Part shown: in pieces, positions 22,088 to 32,912 of the stretch | Numbering within the stretch: position 1 is the stretch's first letter | How the letters are laid out: each line of letters opens with the position of its first letter | Assembly: GCA_950022655.1 (NCBI GenBank) | Contig: OX465584.1 | Location: forward strand, 3,729,694-3,793,693 | Length of the DNA: 64,000 nt | Origin: Alentia gelatinosa | Taxonomy: Eukaryota; Annelida; Polychaeta; Phyllodocida; Polynoidae | Direction of reading: 5' to 3' | The notes under the pieces: model-generated | What the model was told of the DNA's origin: nothing | Seen by the model: the letters and a program-made list of their open reading frames with translations, nothing else | The model's database searches: none | Translations under genes and position numbers: made by a program

Positions 22088-22700
22088 ATTTATAGCTGCA
22101 CCATGGGACAATGCCTGGAGGTATTGCCATATAGGGCCTGCTGATGCCTGAAGGTATTGCCATATAGGGCCTAACTATCCCTGAAGGTATTGCCATATAG
22201 GGCCTGCTGATGCCTGAAGGTATTGCCATATTTGGCCTAACTATGCCTGAAGGTATTGCCATATCGGGCCTAACTATGCCTGAAGGTATTGCCATATCGG
22301 GCCTAACTATGCCTGAACGTATTGCCATATCGGGCCTAACTATGCCTGAACGTATTGCCATATCGGGCCTAACTATGCCTGAAGGTATTGCCATATCGGG
22401 CCTGACCATGCCAGGAGGTATTGCCATATCGGGCCTAACTATGCCTGAAGGTATTGCCATATAGGACCTAACTATGCCTGAAGGTATTGCCATATAGGAC
22501 CTAACTATGCCTGAAGGTATTGCCATATCGGGCCTATCTATGCCTGAAGGTATTGCCATATAGGGCCTGACCATGCCAGGAGGTATTGCCATATCGGGCC
22601 TCTCCATGTAGGGTCTGAAGATGCCTTGTGGCAGTCCCATGTAGGGTCTGATGATGCCTGAAGGTAATGTCATGTAGGACCTGATGATGCCTGAATGCAT
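22088..22700. repeat. 33-bp satellite, left block
   Basis: Unit ATGCCTGAAGGTATTGCCAT plus ATCGGGCCTAACT, 33 bp, about 18 units. The unit is a multiple of three, so it gives an artefact frame (MPEGIAISGLT). The core GATGCCTGGAGGCATTCCC in older units resembles the 35-bp satellite at 41 kb. Confidence 0.8.
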
Positions 22701-22705
22701 TCCGA

Positions 22706-23725
22706 AATAGGGGTGGTTTGGTTTGGTTTGGTTGATTTTATGTCCAGTCAGTTTAAAATTTCTCTTCCCAGACTTTACAATGGCTTAAGAACTTTTCCCT
22801 ATTCCTTAGATAGGGTGATGTGCCTGGATGTCCAGGCTTCGGGTTGCTTATATCTGTTCAAAGCTCTTTCCTACCAGTGCTGTGGAAGGCACTGTGGAAG
22901 GCACTGCGAATTGATGTTGTGTTCTTCAGGAAATTTTCCTGGTTCTTCTTTGTTACCTGACAGTGGAGCATCAGATGTTCAATGCTCAGATGTGTTTGGC
23001 ATGTCTGACACATGGGTGCTAATTCACCTTTCAGAATGTGTCAATGTGTCAGTTTGGTGTGACCGGTCTGCAGACCGGTCAGTTTCACCTGTTCAGAATT
23101 TGTCAGGTTCTCTTTTCTGAAATTATGGTTGATGGACTGTACCATATTCCTCAATTTATTATCTCTGGCATTGTTCCAGATGTTCTGCCACCATTTTTGC
23201 AAATGCTCTTAAGTCATTGGTTTCAGATCTGTATGAGGAATTGTATGGGCTCCATATTGTCTGCCCAGTGCTTCCTTGGCTGCATGGTCTGCAGCTTCAT
23301 TGCCTTCAATTCTGATATGGCTGGGTAGCCAGCAGAAGACCACCTCCTTGCCATGTTCTCTCTTCAAGTCTGTGTACGATTGTCTAATGTCTCTTATGAT
23401 GGGATTTCCTGGATGGTGCTGGCCCATGGCCTGCAGACAGGACTTTAAAATCAGAGAAGATTATGAACTTTTCATGTTTTGACACCTTTATCCATGACAA
23501 GGAATGCAGTATTGCACTAGCCTCAGCCGTGAGAATACTGCTTCTGCCATGAAGGGCCATTCTCAGGTTTCCATAGGGTGTGTGAAAGGCATAACCAGTA
23601 GCTTTCCATCCTTTGAGCCATCTGTGTAGATGAATACACATCCTTGAACCAAGGTCTCTCGTGGTCTACAAATACCCTGTCAGATGTGTCAGCTTTGGTG
23701 TTTTTAGCAAAGTTATGTTATGTCT
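22706..23725 (-). mobile_element. LINE R, 5'-truncated 3' end with RNase H domain
   Basis: Read on the - strand: FIYTDGSKDG (first catalytic Asp), frameshift near 23608, TAEASAILHSL (catalytic Glu), FSDFK (second Asp), frameshift near 23440, then FCWLPSHIRIEGNEAADHAA with the last Asp region. This is an RNase H domain of a non-LTR retrotransposon. Downstream come WWQNIWNNARDNKLRNM, an in-frame stop, and a CxxC..H....C zinc-like motif (CQTCQTHLSIEHLMLHC), typical of the ORF2 C-terminus. The 3' end is GACTGGACATAAAATC followed by (AACC)n. Two frameshifts and a stop make it dead. It sits inside a 33-bp satellite. Confidence 0.8.
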
Positions 23726-23960
23726 GGCATTCCCATATATGGCCTGATGATGCCTGGGGGAATCTTAATGGAGGGTCTGATGATGCTTGGAGGCATTCCC
23801 ATATAGGGTCTAAAGATGCTTGGAGGCATTCCCATATAGGGTCTAAAGATGCCTAGGGACATTGCTGTCTAAGGTGTGAAGATGCCTGGAGGCATTGTCA
23901 TGTAGGGCCTGAAGATGTGTGGAGTCTGAAGATGCCAGGAGGCATTTTGATATGTATTAT
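23726..23960. repeat. 33-bp satellite, right block
   Basis: Same unit family (GGAGGCATTCCCATATAGGG) resuming after LINE R. The two blocks were one array before the LINE inserted. Confidence 0.75.
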
Positions 23961-24690
23961 TCTTATCAATATAATCGTTCCATTTCACTGTTCTTTTCTG
24001 TTTTATTTCGGAAAACTCCATGGCTGAATGTTGATCTCAAAGCCTTGTAGAATACATATCTAACTTTAAAATTGGGGGTCACTGTGCTAGTGTTTTTATT
24101 TGGCGATTACTGTTATGATAATATTATAATATAATATATAGCCATTCAACAGGGTTGTTTTCACATTGTAAATTCCACGTTATTTTCTTCAAATATACTA
24201 AATCTATATTTCTATAAAATATCAAAAACTATAGGTCACCATCCTTGTTTTTCACAAAACTGAAGAATATCATATCTTTCAGTATAATCCCAATATAAAT
24301 CAGCAAATGTAAATAAGGACATTTTATCTACTGTTTTAGGATACACTGATCAAAACATTTTCAATTCTTTCAAATTTTGTGTGAGATACGTGGTTTCATA
24401 AGACTTATAGATCATCATATCTAATTCCCAGGAAAATCACAAAGGTTTTAGATTTCAAGGCAAACTGTCCGAGATGTCGTCCAAGGCGCAACAATTGTCC
24501 TAGAAGCAGGTCACCTGACGGGGCGTATGTGGGATGGGGTTAAGGGGGGGGGTTGTTGTTGACACATCCAGCCACGCCCACCTCCCTGGGGCGGCCACTA
24601 AGACATTTAGCACACACAGACCCGTTTGTGTAGCATGCTACGGGGCGGCTGTATGCCGGGGAGATAGATGCTGCTCCGGGAAACTAGGGG
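23961..24690. other. no gene recognised
   Basis: AT-rich to 24470, then CpG-bearing sequence with a G-run at 24544; nothing assignable. Confidence 0.5.
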
Positions 24691-24699
24691 CGAGTGGTA

Positions 24700-25095
24700 T
24701 GTTCACCATTGATGAATGAGCGTGCAGTTACAAATGAATAACAATTAAAAGGTGTGGGTTACATTCAGTCTATGGGTAGTTTTCTGTAACGTACTTGCAC
24801 CCAGTCAACTTGCCATTTCTGCAACTGCCTGGGTTAGGATCTAAACATATCAAGCACCATTGGGTCTTAAGCTATTTCGGTCTTGAGTGATTGGTCATGG
24901 TCAGCTGATCATGCCTCTGCGACTCTGAGACACTGGCACCCTGCTCCTTTCCCAATAACACAGTGAATAGCAGGCAGATAGTGGAGGGATAGATTTTTAG
25001 CAGCACGCTGGAAGTCTGTGTGTGACCACTCTAACCTTTAGGCAATGTATATAGATCTTCCGAGCACACCCTAAAAACCGCCTAGTTGTGAGTGG
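24700..25095 (+). mobile_element. family E element
   Basis: TTGATGAATGAGCGTGCAGT start, GCACCCAGTCAACTTGCCAT, GGCAATGTATATAGATCTTC, end GAGCACACCCTAA. Ends GAGCGTGC / GAGCACAC suggest short inverted termini. Confidence 0.55.
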
Positions 25096-25135
25096 TAGCC
25101 TGAACGCTGGTTCCTGCGCCCCTCCCGTCCCGTAC

Positions 25136-25448
25136 TTGGTTGGTTGGTTTGATTTAACGTCCAGTCAACCATTGCAGGTTCTCACCAGACTTTCTCAAGG
25201 TTCTTTTACACCACAAAGGTGGTGATCGAATCTATGAAATGAATTTAGGTGGAAACCTCACCCCTACACATTTACCGAGGTGAGAGTTCTTTTACTTCCC
25301 ACACCACATAGACTTGGTATGAAAAGGATTGGCCTTTGATAAGGCAGTAAATCTTCCACTGCTGGGGATGAAGGAGAAAAGTGGCTGGAGTTAGCTCAGT
25401 GGTAAAGAGCACTGGACTTGTAATATCAAGGTTGTCAGACTTTGTTGA
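25136..25448 (-). mobile_element. SINE (tail A) with internally inverted tRNA head
   Basis: Flanked by perfect 13-bp duplications TCCCGTCCCGTAC (25123-25135, 25449-25461). The body and tail run on the - strand, but the tRNA-like head (GTTAGCTCAGTGGTAAAGAG, CTTGTAA loop) from 25387 runs on the + strand. This is a 5' inversion within one insertion event. It is not an independent tRNA gene. Confidence 0.78.
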
Positions 25449-25679
25449 TCCCGTCCCGTACGATTAGCGCAGGTACAGTACAGGTACAGTACTCTGGCAG
25501 TTTCCAGGGATTTCCAGGGGCATTGTAACGGGTAGAGTAGTGTGTGTGCAGTGGTGGCTGTGTTGCACCTTACTTTCTGATGTTCTTCGCACTACTGATG
25601 TGCAAACTGACCTTGACCCTGCAGACTGCACCACAAAGCATTGTCCCTAAACGTAGGCATGGAGACAGCAAGAGAAGCA

Positions 25680-25723
25680 GTGTGGGCACAGAGTGATGGC
25701 TAGTTCCGCCATCATCCACCAGG
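25680..25723 (-). mobile_element. family C fragment
   Basis: GGGCACAGAGTGATGGCTAG and CGCCATCATCCACCAGGA are the reversed C 3' end. Confidence 0.5.
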
Positions 25724-25731
25724 ATTGTTTA

Positions 25732-25983
25732 TCTATTTGTTTGTTTGGGTAGTTTAACGTCCAATATGTTCTATTAGACTTACTTTGGGTTTGACCGAAT
25801 CTATGAGATGAATGTAGGTAGAGATTTCACCCTTACACATTTACTGAGGTGAGAGATATAGTATGAGAAGACCTGGCCTTTGGTATAGCAGTAAATCTAC
25901 CATTGTGGGCTATGAGGGAGAAAGGTGGCTGTACACCACACCACACAGACATGGTATGAGAAGGACTGGCCTTTGATATACTT
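25732..25983 (-). mobile_element. SINE fragment (tail B), about two body units
   Basis: TTTGTTTGGGTAGTTTAACG, GACTTACTTTGGGTTTGACC, then diverged units. It interrupts or abuts a reverse family C copy (25680-25723). Confidence 0.65.
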
Positions 25984-26043
25984 TGTATTGTAGAATATGC
26001 CTTTAAGCAATGGAGCCAGTAGTGTAGCATATATATAGTATGC

Positions 26044-26320
26044 TTGCCAATGGGTTATGGGGGCCAGGGTTTCAAGGCTTCGTTAATACAAGTGGATGCC
26101 TTTAACAAATGGGGTAGTCTCCACTTAGTAAATGAACTTCTTGCGGCAAGTGATGTCAACAACCATAAAAACATTGCCAATGTTGTGCGTAGTAGATTTA
26201 ACACTGAAAATGCGACAGGAGCTACAACTAATGATAAAACACTCCGTACACTTCACGTCCTATCTCCAAATGACTGTGGCACAAAATGAACATCACTTAC
26301 CGGAAACCTTAAAATAGGCT
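26044..26320 (+). pseudogene. family P mobile-element coding fragment
   Basis: An 81-codon frame (VDAFNKWGSLHLVNELLAAS; VRSRFNTENATGA; LRTLHVLSP) ends in a stop, followed by ATCACTTACCGGAA. The last 140 bp align with a decayed reverse copy at 11572-11775, so this is a repeated element and not a host gene. I do not recognise the protein. Confidence 0.45.
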
Positions 26321-26629
26321 GATTCGGTGGAAACTGAGCCATTAGGCCTAAACTAGGCGGTGGTTGTACTCGTCAGCCCTCTGGGTGAGGAGCCTCTGTT
26401 TTGCCTTAGTGTATTCATTAGGCATCTCCTGACCAATGATGGTGATGTAGGTTAATGGATATGATTAGAAAGGCCTGATGATAATTACACCCTGGGCATG
26501 TTTTCTCAGAGCCCCACACAGAAGCCAGTGTCTGAGATTTACTATCAATGCATGGCACCCTCTCTAAGCAGCTCAAACCTACATAAAATGTTATTTCCAT
26601 TGTTATATTTTTTACCATCATGTAAGGAA

Positions 26630-26944
26630 AATAGTTAGAGGTATTGGGTGTTACTGGATGTTTCCTGATTGTATATGAATTTATGATTGATTATGAAATA
26701 TGAATGATTAATATTGTGCTATGAAAATGCTGTCAAGTAAATTAACATGTTTTTGTAGCCTCTATCTTAACTCAATACAACATGAGGATTGCTGATCAAT
26801 GAAACATCTGAAAGAGGGAGGAAATGAGGGACTTTCCACTTTGCCAATTTATCATACACCTTTGCATATAGACCTTATACTTACTGACCTCTGCTTCATA
26901 TTGACGTAAAAATCATGTACGGCCTACTGTGCTGTGCACTCTTT
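26630..26944. other. no feature recognised
   Basis: Unique AT-rich sequence. Confidence 0.5.
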
Positions 26945-27180
26945 TACCCTACCCCTCATATTAATCTCCATAGACTGTATGCCACTGTATGCCACGTTAC
27001 TGTATGCATGTCACTGTATGCCACGTTAATGCCATAAAATATCCCACATTTGACATATGAAGTAATAACATGTGACAGGGTGGGATAAAAGCTAAACATC
27101 ACTCAATCTCATATAATTGTTTACATGGCCTTCATTGTCGTCTGCTACATATATCACTCAGCTCTGCATGGGACTGGAAA
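26945..27180 (+). mobile_element. hairpin element G, truncated
   Basis: TACCCTACCCCTCATATTAA, CAGGGTGGGATAAAAGC and only the left hairpin arm, broken near ATCACTCAGCTCTGC. CACTGTATGCCACG is locally triplicated. Confidence 0.6.
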
Positions 27181-27189
27181 ATTTAGAAG

Positions 27190-27302
27190 AAACAATGCAC
27201 ACACTGAACCCTCAACGATTAATCGATACCGACGTGGCGTCGGTGGCCACCACATAATAATTGGTGCCGTTTTCATCAGCTAATGGAAAATGGCCTATAG
27301 CC
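27190..27302. mobile_element. transposon V end fragment
   Basis: GATACCGACGTGGCGTCGGT, CCGTTTTCATCAGCTAATGG and AAAATGGCCTATAG match 10375-10488. Confidence 0.6.
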
Positions 27303-27309
27303 GGAAAAT

Positions 27310-27560
27310 TTCCGAACCCTGTTTACCTTCAACATTTATCTATTAATGGTTTGTAGAGAAGACACAACTCAAGACAGTGAATTGAAGTAAAAGTTCAGGA
27401 TGGTATTTATTTGCTTATATTAGATAACAACGTTTCGGATTCATAAAAGATCCTTCATCAGGTTTAGTCTATTAATTTGTTGAATATTTGGAACGTCATG
27501 AAGAACAAAACTATATATAAGTCTCTAACAATCCTTTGAATCATATTTGAGACATGCATG
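27310..27560 (-). mobile_element. Penelope-like fragment with hammerhead-ribozyme-like motif
   Basis: On the - strand the run CTGATGA (27461-27455), AGGAT..ATCC helix, GAAACGTTGTTATC (27436-27423) has the order core-helix II-GAAA of a type I hammerhead, as described for Penelope-like retroelements and retrozymes. An extra A separates CTGATGA from the GGAT/ATCC helix, so activity is uncertain. There is no second motif nearby and no reverse transcriptase in the segment. Borders are approximate. Confidence 0.45.
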
Positions 27561-27629
27561 TGATTTCCATCTAGAAGGGTACAATATTAGTGCGACGCAT
27601 TTTCTTTGAGTGTAACGCTTAGGTATGAG

Positions 27630-28148
27630 TTGTTGGTTGGTTAGTTTGATTTAACCATTACAGGTTCTTTCCAGACTTTCTCAAGGTTCTTTTACACCAC
27701 AAGGGTGGTGATCGAATCTATGTGATGAATTCAGGTAGAAACCTCACCCCAACACAATTACCGAGATGAAAGTTCTTTTAGCTCCCACACCACATAGATA
27801 TGGTATGAGAAGCACTGGCCTTTGATATAGCAGTAAATCTACCACTGCTGGGGATAAAGGAGAAAGGTGGCTGTACATCACACCACATAGACATGGTGTG
27901 AGAAGGACTGGCTTTTGATATAGCATTAGGTCCACCACTGCTGGGGATCAAGGGACAAAGGTGGCTGTACACCACACCACATAAATATGGTGTGAAAAGG
28001 ACTGGCCTTTTATATAGCAGTAAGTCTGCCACTGCTGGGGATGAGGGAGAAAGGGGGCTGCAGTGGGATTCGAGCCCAAAACCTTGGGATCACAAGTCCA
28101 GAGCCTTAAGCACTGAGCTAACCCCCCCACCCCCACCTACCCCCCAAC
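27630..28148 (-). mobile_element. SINE (tail A) with three body units and tRNA head
   Basis: GGTATGAG at 27622-27629 and 28149-28156 may be its duplication. The tail A module is followed by about three copies of the 93-bp unit and a head with A-box-like TTAGCTCAGTGCTTAAGG and B-box-like GGGCTCGAATCCC. Module D is absent. Confidence 0.75.
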
Positions 28149-28156
28149 GGTATGAG

Positions 28157-29439
28157 CATGAGCTTAAAAGCTCAACTGATCTCATCCGATCATCGAGGGA
28201 GGAGCCAAGGAATTAATCCAGTGACTGAACCATAATTATCAATTACAGGCCACCATTAACCACCATCACGACGGGGAATCCTCGGAGATTGACCATGTGC
28301 ATGTTTCACGGTGAGCCTCTTTTTGAGTGTCTCAATCTGAGGGTTCCCCAAGAAAACGACCTTTTCCTGCTCATGTTCTCAAGGATCGCGTAAATCTTCA
28401 CAAATTACCTAAACATTCAGGTCGGCACCTGGGAATGGTTTTTACACTCGATACAAAAAATACCCTGTGTTTTGGCCCTTGAAGGTCTCGTTTTCTTCAC
28501 TCGGATGGTTCATGTTGACATTTACAACAAGCAGGCAAATGAACCACTCCCACGGGTGTTTTGTGTCCCTATCCCTTTTTATATTCTTTTTATAGATAAT
28601 ATTATCTTATATTCTGTTCTGTAACACGAGCCTGGAAGAACGACACATGTACGGTCGAGAGCTTTGTGCAATAAAAAAAAAAAAAATAATAATAATAATG
28701 ATTTTAATAATATCAATATTTCATCAGAAGGGCAGCCCTTTCCCATGACGATACTCCGAATTTATTTGTCTCATTCAGCTTCCCTGTATGGGACAGGATT
28801 TTTCCAATAGCTAAATAATGAAATCTTTCGAGCTTGATTTTGGCCCTCTAGATTCAGGTCAAGTATAGACTGTAGAACAAGGTGAAAGGCGATATTAACA
28901 CTATGTAAGGAGGTCATAAAACTGATGTACTCGGAGTTTGATTGGAGATAGATACATTTACTCATCTCATTATTTCTCATCTGTCATTTATGTACTTTTT
29001 TCTTTCTTTTTGATATACAATTGTATTAAGAGGACGACTACTATTTGTAAACATGTTCTGTATACAAGACGCAGTGGAAGATCTAACCCAGTGTTAGAAC
29101 TGCCTTTTTTCTTTGAATAAAAAAAAAAAAAAAGGGTGAAGGTCGTGGTTTGCTGTGAATGCAGTCATTGGCTCTTGGTTCAAAGCACGCCTACTGCATT
29201 CCTTATATGGCAGTGAAGGGAGAGGGACAACTTCATGCTGTTCAGATGTTCTACTTCTAGAAGTAGACTATGGACCATAAGGCTTTGACAAAAGATATGT
29301 TTGAATCTATACAAAATCTGTGACTGTGTATTGTATACTTAGTTTTGTGATCATTGCTATGATAAAATATTGTCGATACCTTGTAGTTTATGCCAAAAAT
29401 ATTTAGTAGAAACCGAACGAGAGTTAAACTTGTCAGTGT
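28157..29439. other. no gene recognised; two AATAAA plus poly(A) runs
   Basis: CAATAAAAAAAAAAA (28669) and GAATAAAAAAAAAAA (29116) look like polyadenylated RNA ends and could mark old retroposed transcripts. No coding similarity upstream of either. Confidence 0.4.
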
Positions 29440-29700
29440 TTATGCCACGATGGGATGGTTTAACTGTATGCCACGGTTATGTCATAAAATATTTATATGC
29501 CACGCGTGACATATGCAATTAAAAGCATGTGACAGGATAGGATAAATTCTGAACGGCACTCAATTTCATATAACTGTTTACATGGCGTTCATTGTCTTCT
29601 GCTACAGATATCACTCAGCTCTGCTTCGTGATATCATTCCACAAAGACAACTCATGCCATACAAACAATCATATGAAATTCCGTGACGTTTCTTGATGAT
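29440..29700 (+). mobile_element. hairpin element G
   Basis: ATGCCACGGTTATGTCATAA, CAGGATAGGATAAATTC, hairpin CAATTTCATATAACTG ... CATATGAAATTCCG with apex CTCAGCTCTGCTTCGTGATA. 5' end lost. Confidence 0.62.
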
Positions 29701-29911
29701 ATCCCCAATAAAAGCAGGCAGGTCTTGTGTTTTAATATATCCAGCAGACCAGCGATTCATCTCAGCAGCCTGCTATTGACTCATGGATCTAAACACAGCG
29801 GAAACCGCCGACCGGGAGTACGTTTTTTATTCACCTCCCCTCAACGGAGGTTCCCGCCCATAGCAGCAGGATGGTCGTCCGCCACTGACAGCGGTAAGCC
29901 GCCCCGTCCTC

Positions 29912-29919
29912 TATAAATA
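29912..29919 (+). promoter_or_regulatory. possible TATA box in CpG-rich stretch
   Basis: TATAAATA lies in a repeat-free, CpG-bearing segment (29735-30035); a donor-like GGCG|GTGAGG follows near 29997. This could be a promoter with a short first exon, but there is no coding support. Confidence 0.2.
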
Positions 29920-30040
29920 CCTGTATGCGCTCCCCCTGGAGTATGTCGTCATTGTACCGGCTTGAACTTGCAGCTTGTCACACGCTCGTTACTGGCGGTG
30001 AGGTGAGGTTCCCAGGCCTTTCAGCTTCACTGGGTGTCCA

Positions 30041-30211
30041 TAGGGGGCCATCCATAAAGTACGTACGCACTGAGGGTGCGTGAAAGGGTATAAAGAATTT
30101 CGGAAATTTTGCGTATGCTCCTTCTTTGTTCTATTGTGTATAATATTGGAAGGGAGTGGGGGGTTGAAAATTTCGGAAATTCTGCGTGTGTACTTTATGG
30201 ATGGCCTCTAG
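30041..30211. mobile_element. family K MITE, 170 bp
   Basis: Inverted ends GGGCCATCCATAAAGTAC / GTACTTTATGGATGGCC enclose TTCGGAAATTTTGCGTATGC and its reverse. Short MITE with almost nothing but terminal repeats. Confidence 0.72.
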
Positions 30212-30275
30212 GTTTTTCTCACTGCTTTTCACCATAGGGTGGTCTCTATGAGATTAATTTGTTTTGCTTTTTGGT

Positions 30276-30690
30276 TTTGTTTATTGGTTTGATTTAATGT
30301 CCATTATAGGTAATTTCCAGACTTTCTCAAGGTTCTTTTACACCTCAAGGGTGGTGACTGAATCTATGTGATGAATTTAGGTAGAAATGTCACTTCTATA
30401 CATTAAATAAGGTGTGAGTTCCTTTACTTCCAACACCACATAGACTTGGCATGAGAAGAGCTGGACTTTGATATGGCAGTAAATCTACCACTGCTGGGGA
30501 TGAAGGAGAAAGGTGGCTCTACACCACACCACACAGACATGGTAAGAGAAGGACTGGCCTTTGGTATAGCAGTAAGTCTACCACTGCTGGGGATGAAGGA
30601 GAAAGATGGCTGTACACCACACCACATAGACATGGTATGAGAAGGACTGAACTTTGATATGGCAGTAAATCTACCACTACTGGGGATGAA
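30276..30690 (-). mobile_element. SINE (tail A) with about three body units
   Basis: GGTTTGATTTAATGTCC tail, CTCAAGGTTCTTTTACACC, then 93-bp units to GGGGATGAAAGAGAAAGC, where the sequence passes without spacer into a family F hairpin (30691-30830). Confidence 0.68.
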
Positions 30691-30830
30691 AGAGAAAGCA
30701 ACTCGTTTTGGTCACAGAAGTCGTTCTCCAACTCGTTTGAACGCTTCCTGATATGCCCTCGCCTATCACTCCGCTTCAAAAACGACGACTTTGACCAAAA
30801 CTTGTTGGTTTCTTTTTTAGTACTGGATTA
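30691..30830 (+). mobile_element. F hairpin fragment joined to a SINE
   Basis: GAGAAAGCAACTCGTTTTGG ... GACCAAAACTTGTTGGTTTC with apex CCCTCGCCTATCACTCCGC. The 5' half of F is replaced by a SINE body. Confidence 0.58.
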
Positions 30831-31251
30831 TGGAAACAAAAGGTCAAATCATCACTATGTACAATACGGTCTTTGGAATCACAGATTCCATCTTTCTTTA
30901 ATCGATTTTACCACTTTAAACGGCTGAGAATATAGTGAGGGGATGTGTTCCGCACAATGAGATGGTTCTGCGTGCGTTAATCGCCTGCGGGCCTTGGAAG
31001 TACTCCGCCGGACTCCGGACCTCTTAGAAACTAGTAACGCAATTACCCCACCTGCCGAATAAGCTGGTTACGTAATCACATTACGTAAGACGTATGAGCG
31101 GCCTCCCATGATGCCTTCTGACACACGGCCATAATCTACACCAATAGTCTCCGGGATGTCCGCGCACGTTGGCTTTAAATATGTGGCACCTTCAACTGGC
31201 TATGAGAGAAGTTGAGAAAAATGCCTTCAAAACCAGTCGCTATATTATGCA
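30831..31251. other. no gene recognised
   Basis: Unique sequence, CpG-bearing at 30960-31170. Confidence 0.5.
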
Positions 31252-31271
31252 GGGATGTCAGTTATTATGGC

Positions 31272-32031
31272 CAGTTCACACTTTTTGAGGGTGCAAAGGT
31301 ACGCCCAGTCTGAGACTAGGGGTATCTATGTACCTCAATCTTTGGTTTGTTGGTTTGATTTAACGTCCAGTTAACCATTGCAGGTTCTCACCAGACTTTC
31401 TCAAGGTTCTTTAACACCACAAGGTGAATTCAGGTAGAAACCTCACCCCTACACATTTACCGAGGTGAGAGTTCTTTTACTTCCCACACCACAGACATGT
31501 TATGAGAAGGATTGGCCTTTGATATAGCAGTAAATCTACCACTGCTGGGGGTGAAGGAGAAAAGTGACTGCAGTGGGACCTTAATCAACAAAGTCTGACA
31601 ACCATAGGATTACAAGTCCAGTGCTCTTTATCACTAAGCTTTTGTTATGCTTGCGTGCAAGCATATCCGGTCTGCACCACAAGGAGGCGAGGCGACCAAG
31701 AGGGTGAACAGATTGGTAATTGCTATGTACCTAAAAAAACACAGTGTGAATTGCCAGTTTCCCGCTAGTCTGAGGCTGGGCGTACCGGTACGCCCAGTCT
31801 CAGACTGGAGGTACCTCAGGTACTCCCAGTCGCAAGCGTTTTTGAATATCAAACATGTTTGATATTTGGTACCGCTAGTCTGAGCAAGCTTTCCGCTCGC
31901 AAGGTGGGTGGTTCACACATATTTGCGTGCAACTGGGCGTACCTCAAGTTTCAGGCGCGGTACCTCCAGGCTGAGACTTGAGGTACCCGCTCTCAAGCCC
32001 CGGCAGTTGCACAGTGTGATATGGCCTTTAG
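31272..32031. mobile_element. TIR element S, with palindromic interior
   Basis: Ends GGCCAGTTCACACT and AGTGTGATATGGCC are inverted. The interior has GGGCGTACCGGTACGCCC and several CAGTCT(C/G)AGACT palindromes. A SINE (31336-31722) is inserted near the left end. Confidence 0.55.
31336..31722 (-). mobile_element. SINE (tail A), 10-bp target duplication
   Basis: Flanked by CTATGTACCT (31326-31335 and 31723-31732). It has the tail A end (ACGTTAAATCAAACCAACAA on the - strand), one body unit, the tRNA-like head and most of module D; the outermost 5' bases are missing. It lies inside element S. Confidence 0.8.
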
Positions 32032-32290
32032 GGTCATGAAAAATGAAAGAGGAAATAGTTTGTTTTAATGAGGAATTTATTGCCTCAGAGAGACTGAGAA
32101 AACATGTAAATCACATCGTTATTGGTCATGGAATAGGGCTGGGGTGTGTGGGGAGGTTTGAACCTTTGTTTATTGGTGTGAATGAGGCCCAATTTAATCC
32201 CTCGTTGTTTAACACAAGAACAAAGAATTTGATAAACTGAAAATGAAAACAAGGATTTCATTAGAATATAGGAAGACTACCATCTCTGAA

Positions 32291-32690
32291 TTATGGAATC
32301 TCCATGTTATTTGATAACATGATCCATTATGTTTTCTCTTTTTTAAGTATTTCCGTCAGTTCCACAAAAGGATGACAATTAGTTCTATTTCTCTAGGTTT
32401 TACACTCGATTCATGATGCGTTGGCATATTTATCATTTCCTAAATAGCGAAAATAACGATACTTAGAGCAGAAATGGACTAATGTTTCCTGCAAATGAAC
32501 TTCACAAGACCGGGTGTTCACCGAGTAATGGCCCTGATTGGGAAAGAGACATGTTCATTATCTGCTAGCAGTACTCACTGAGAATAACGACAAAAGTCGG
32601 CCAAAGACTCCCGGTGGAAGCCACTGAGGGGGGGGGGGGATTTCCGGGTTAAATTACGAAATACATCACTAGCCTGAGCTAAAAACACAG
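32291..32690. other. no feature recognised
   Basis: Unique; a G-run at 32629. Confidence 0.5.
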
Positions 32691-32705
32691 TGTAAAGTAT
32701 GATCG

Positions 32706-32912
32706 TTGCGTTGCCGGGCGTCATTTGTGTCATTCCTGTGCGCCATTTGCATCGTTAGCGCGAAGGACAGTGATCCGACAAAAGCGCGGGAAAAAGCAGA
32801 CGACTTTCAGCCCCTTGATAGCAACCATTTGGCGGAGGAACCGGCGAGAACTGGTATTAAGCAAGGCGCGCTGGTGGGAGCAAATAAATCAATGAAATCA
32901 TTAACGCCGCCG
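32706..32912 (+). other. unassigned open segment with hydrophobic start
   Basis: A 69-codon open segment with no ATG (a stop precedes it) begins RCRASFVSFLCAICIVSAKD, which looks like a secretory leader, and ends in a stop 180 bp before the CUB-like exon. It could be an exon of the same decayed secreted-protein gene, but no splice site decides this. It may be chance. Confidence 0.2.

Larger units (their letters stand above)
31252..32290 (+). mobile_element. family J MITE split by element S
   Basis: GCAGGGATGTCAGTT (31252-31267) resumes at 32032 with GTCATGAAAAATGAAAGAGG, CTCAGAGAGACTGAGAAAAC, GTGGGGAGGTTTGAACC. S plus a SINE fill the gap. Confidence 0.6.

Noticed and set aside
22017..22700. 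227-codon frame with MAIPSGIVRPD repeats
   Set aside because: A 33-bp satellite is open in several frames on both strands; no flanking coding sequence.
25387..25448. tRNA gene
   Set aside because: A- and B-box-like sequence is the inverted head of a SINE bounded by a target duplication; no mature tRNA acceptor pairing found.
28666..28700. processed pseudogene 3' end
   Set aside because: AATAAA with an A-run is present, but there is no coding similarity upstream and no target duplication could be found.
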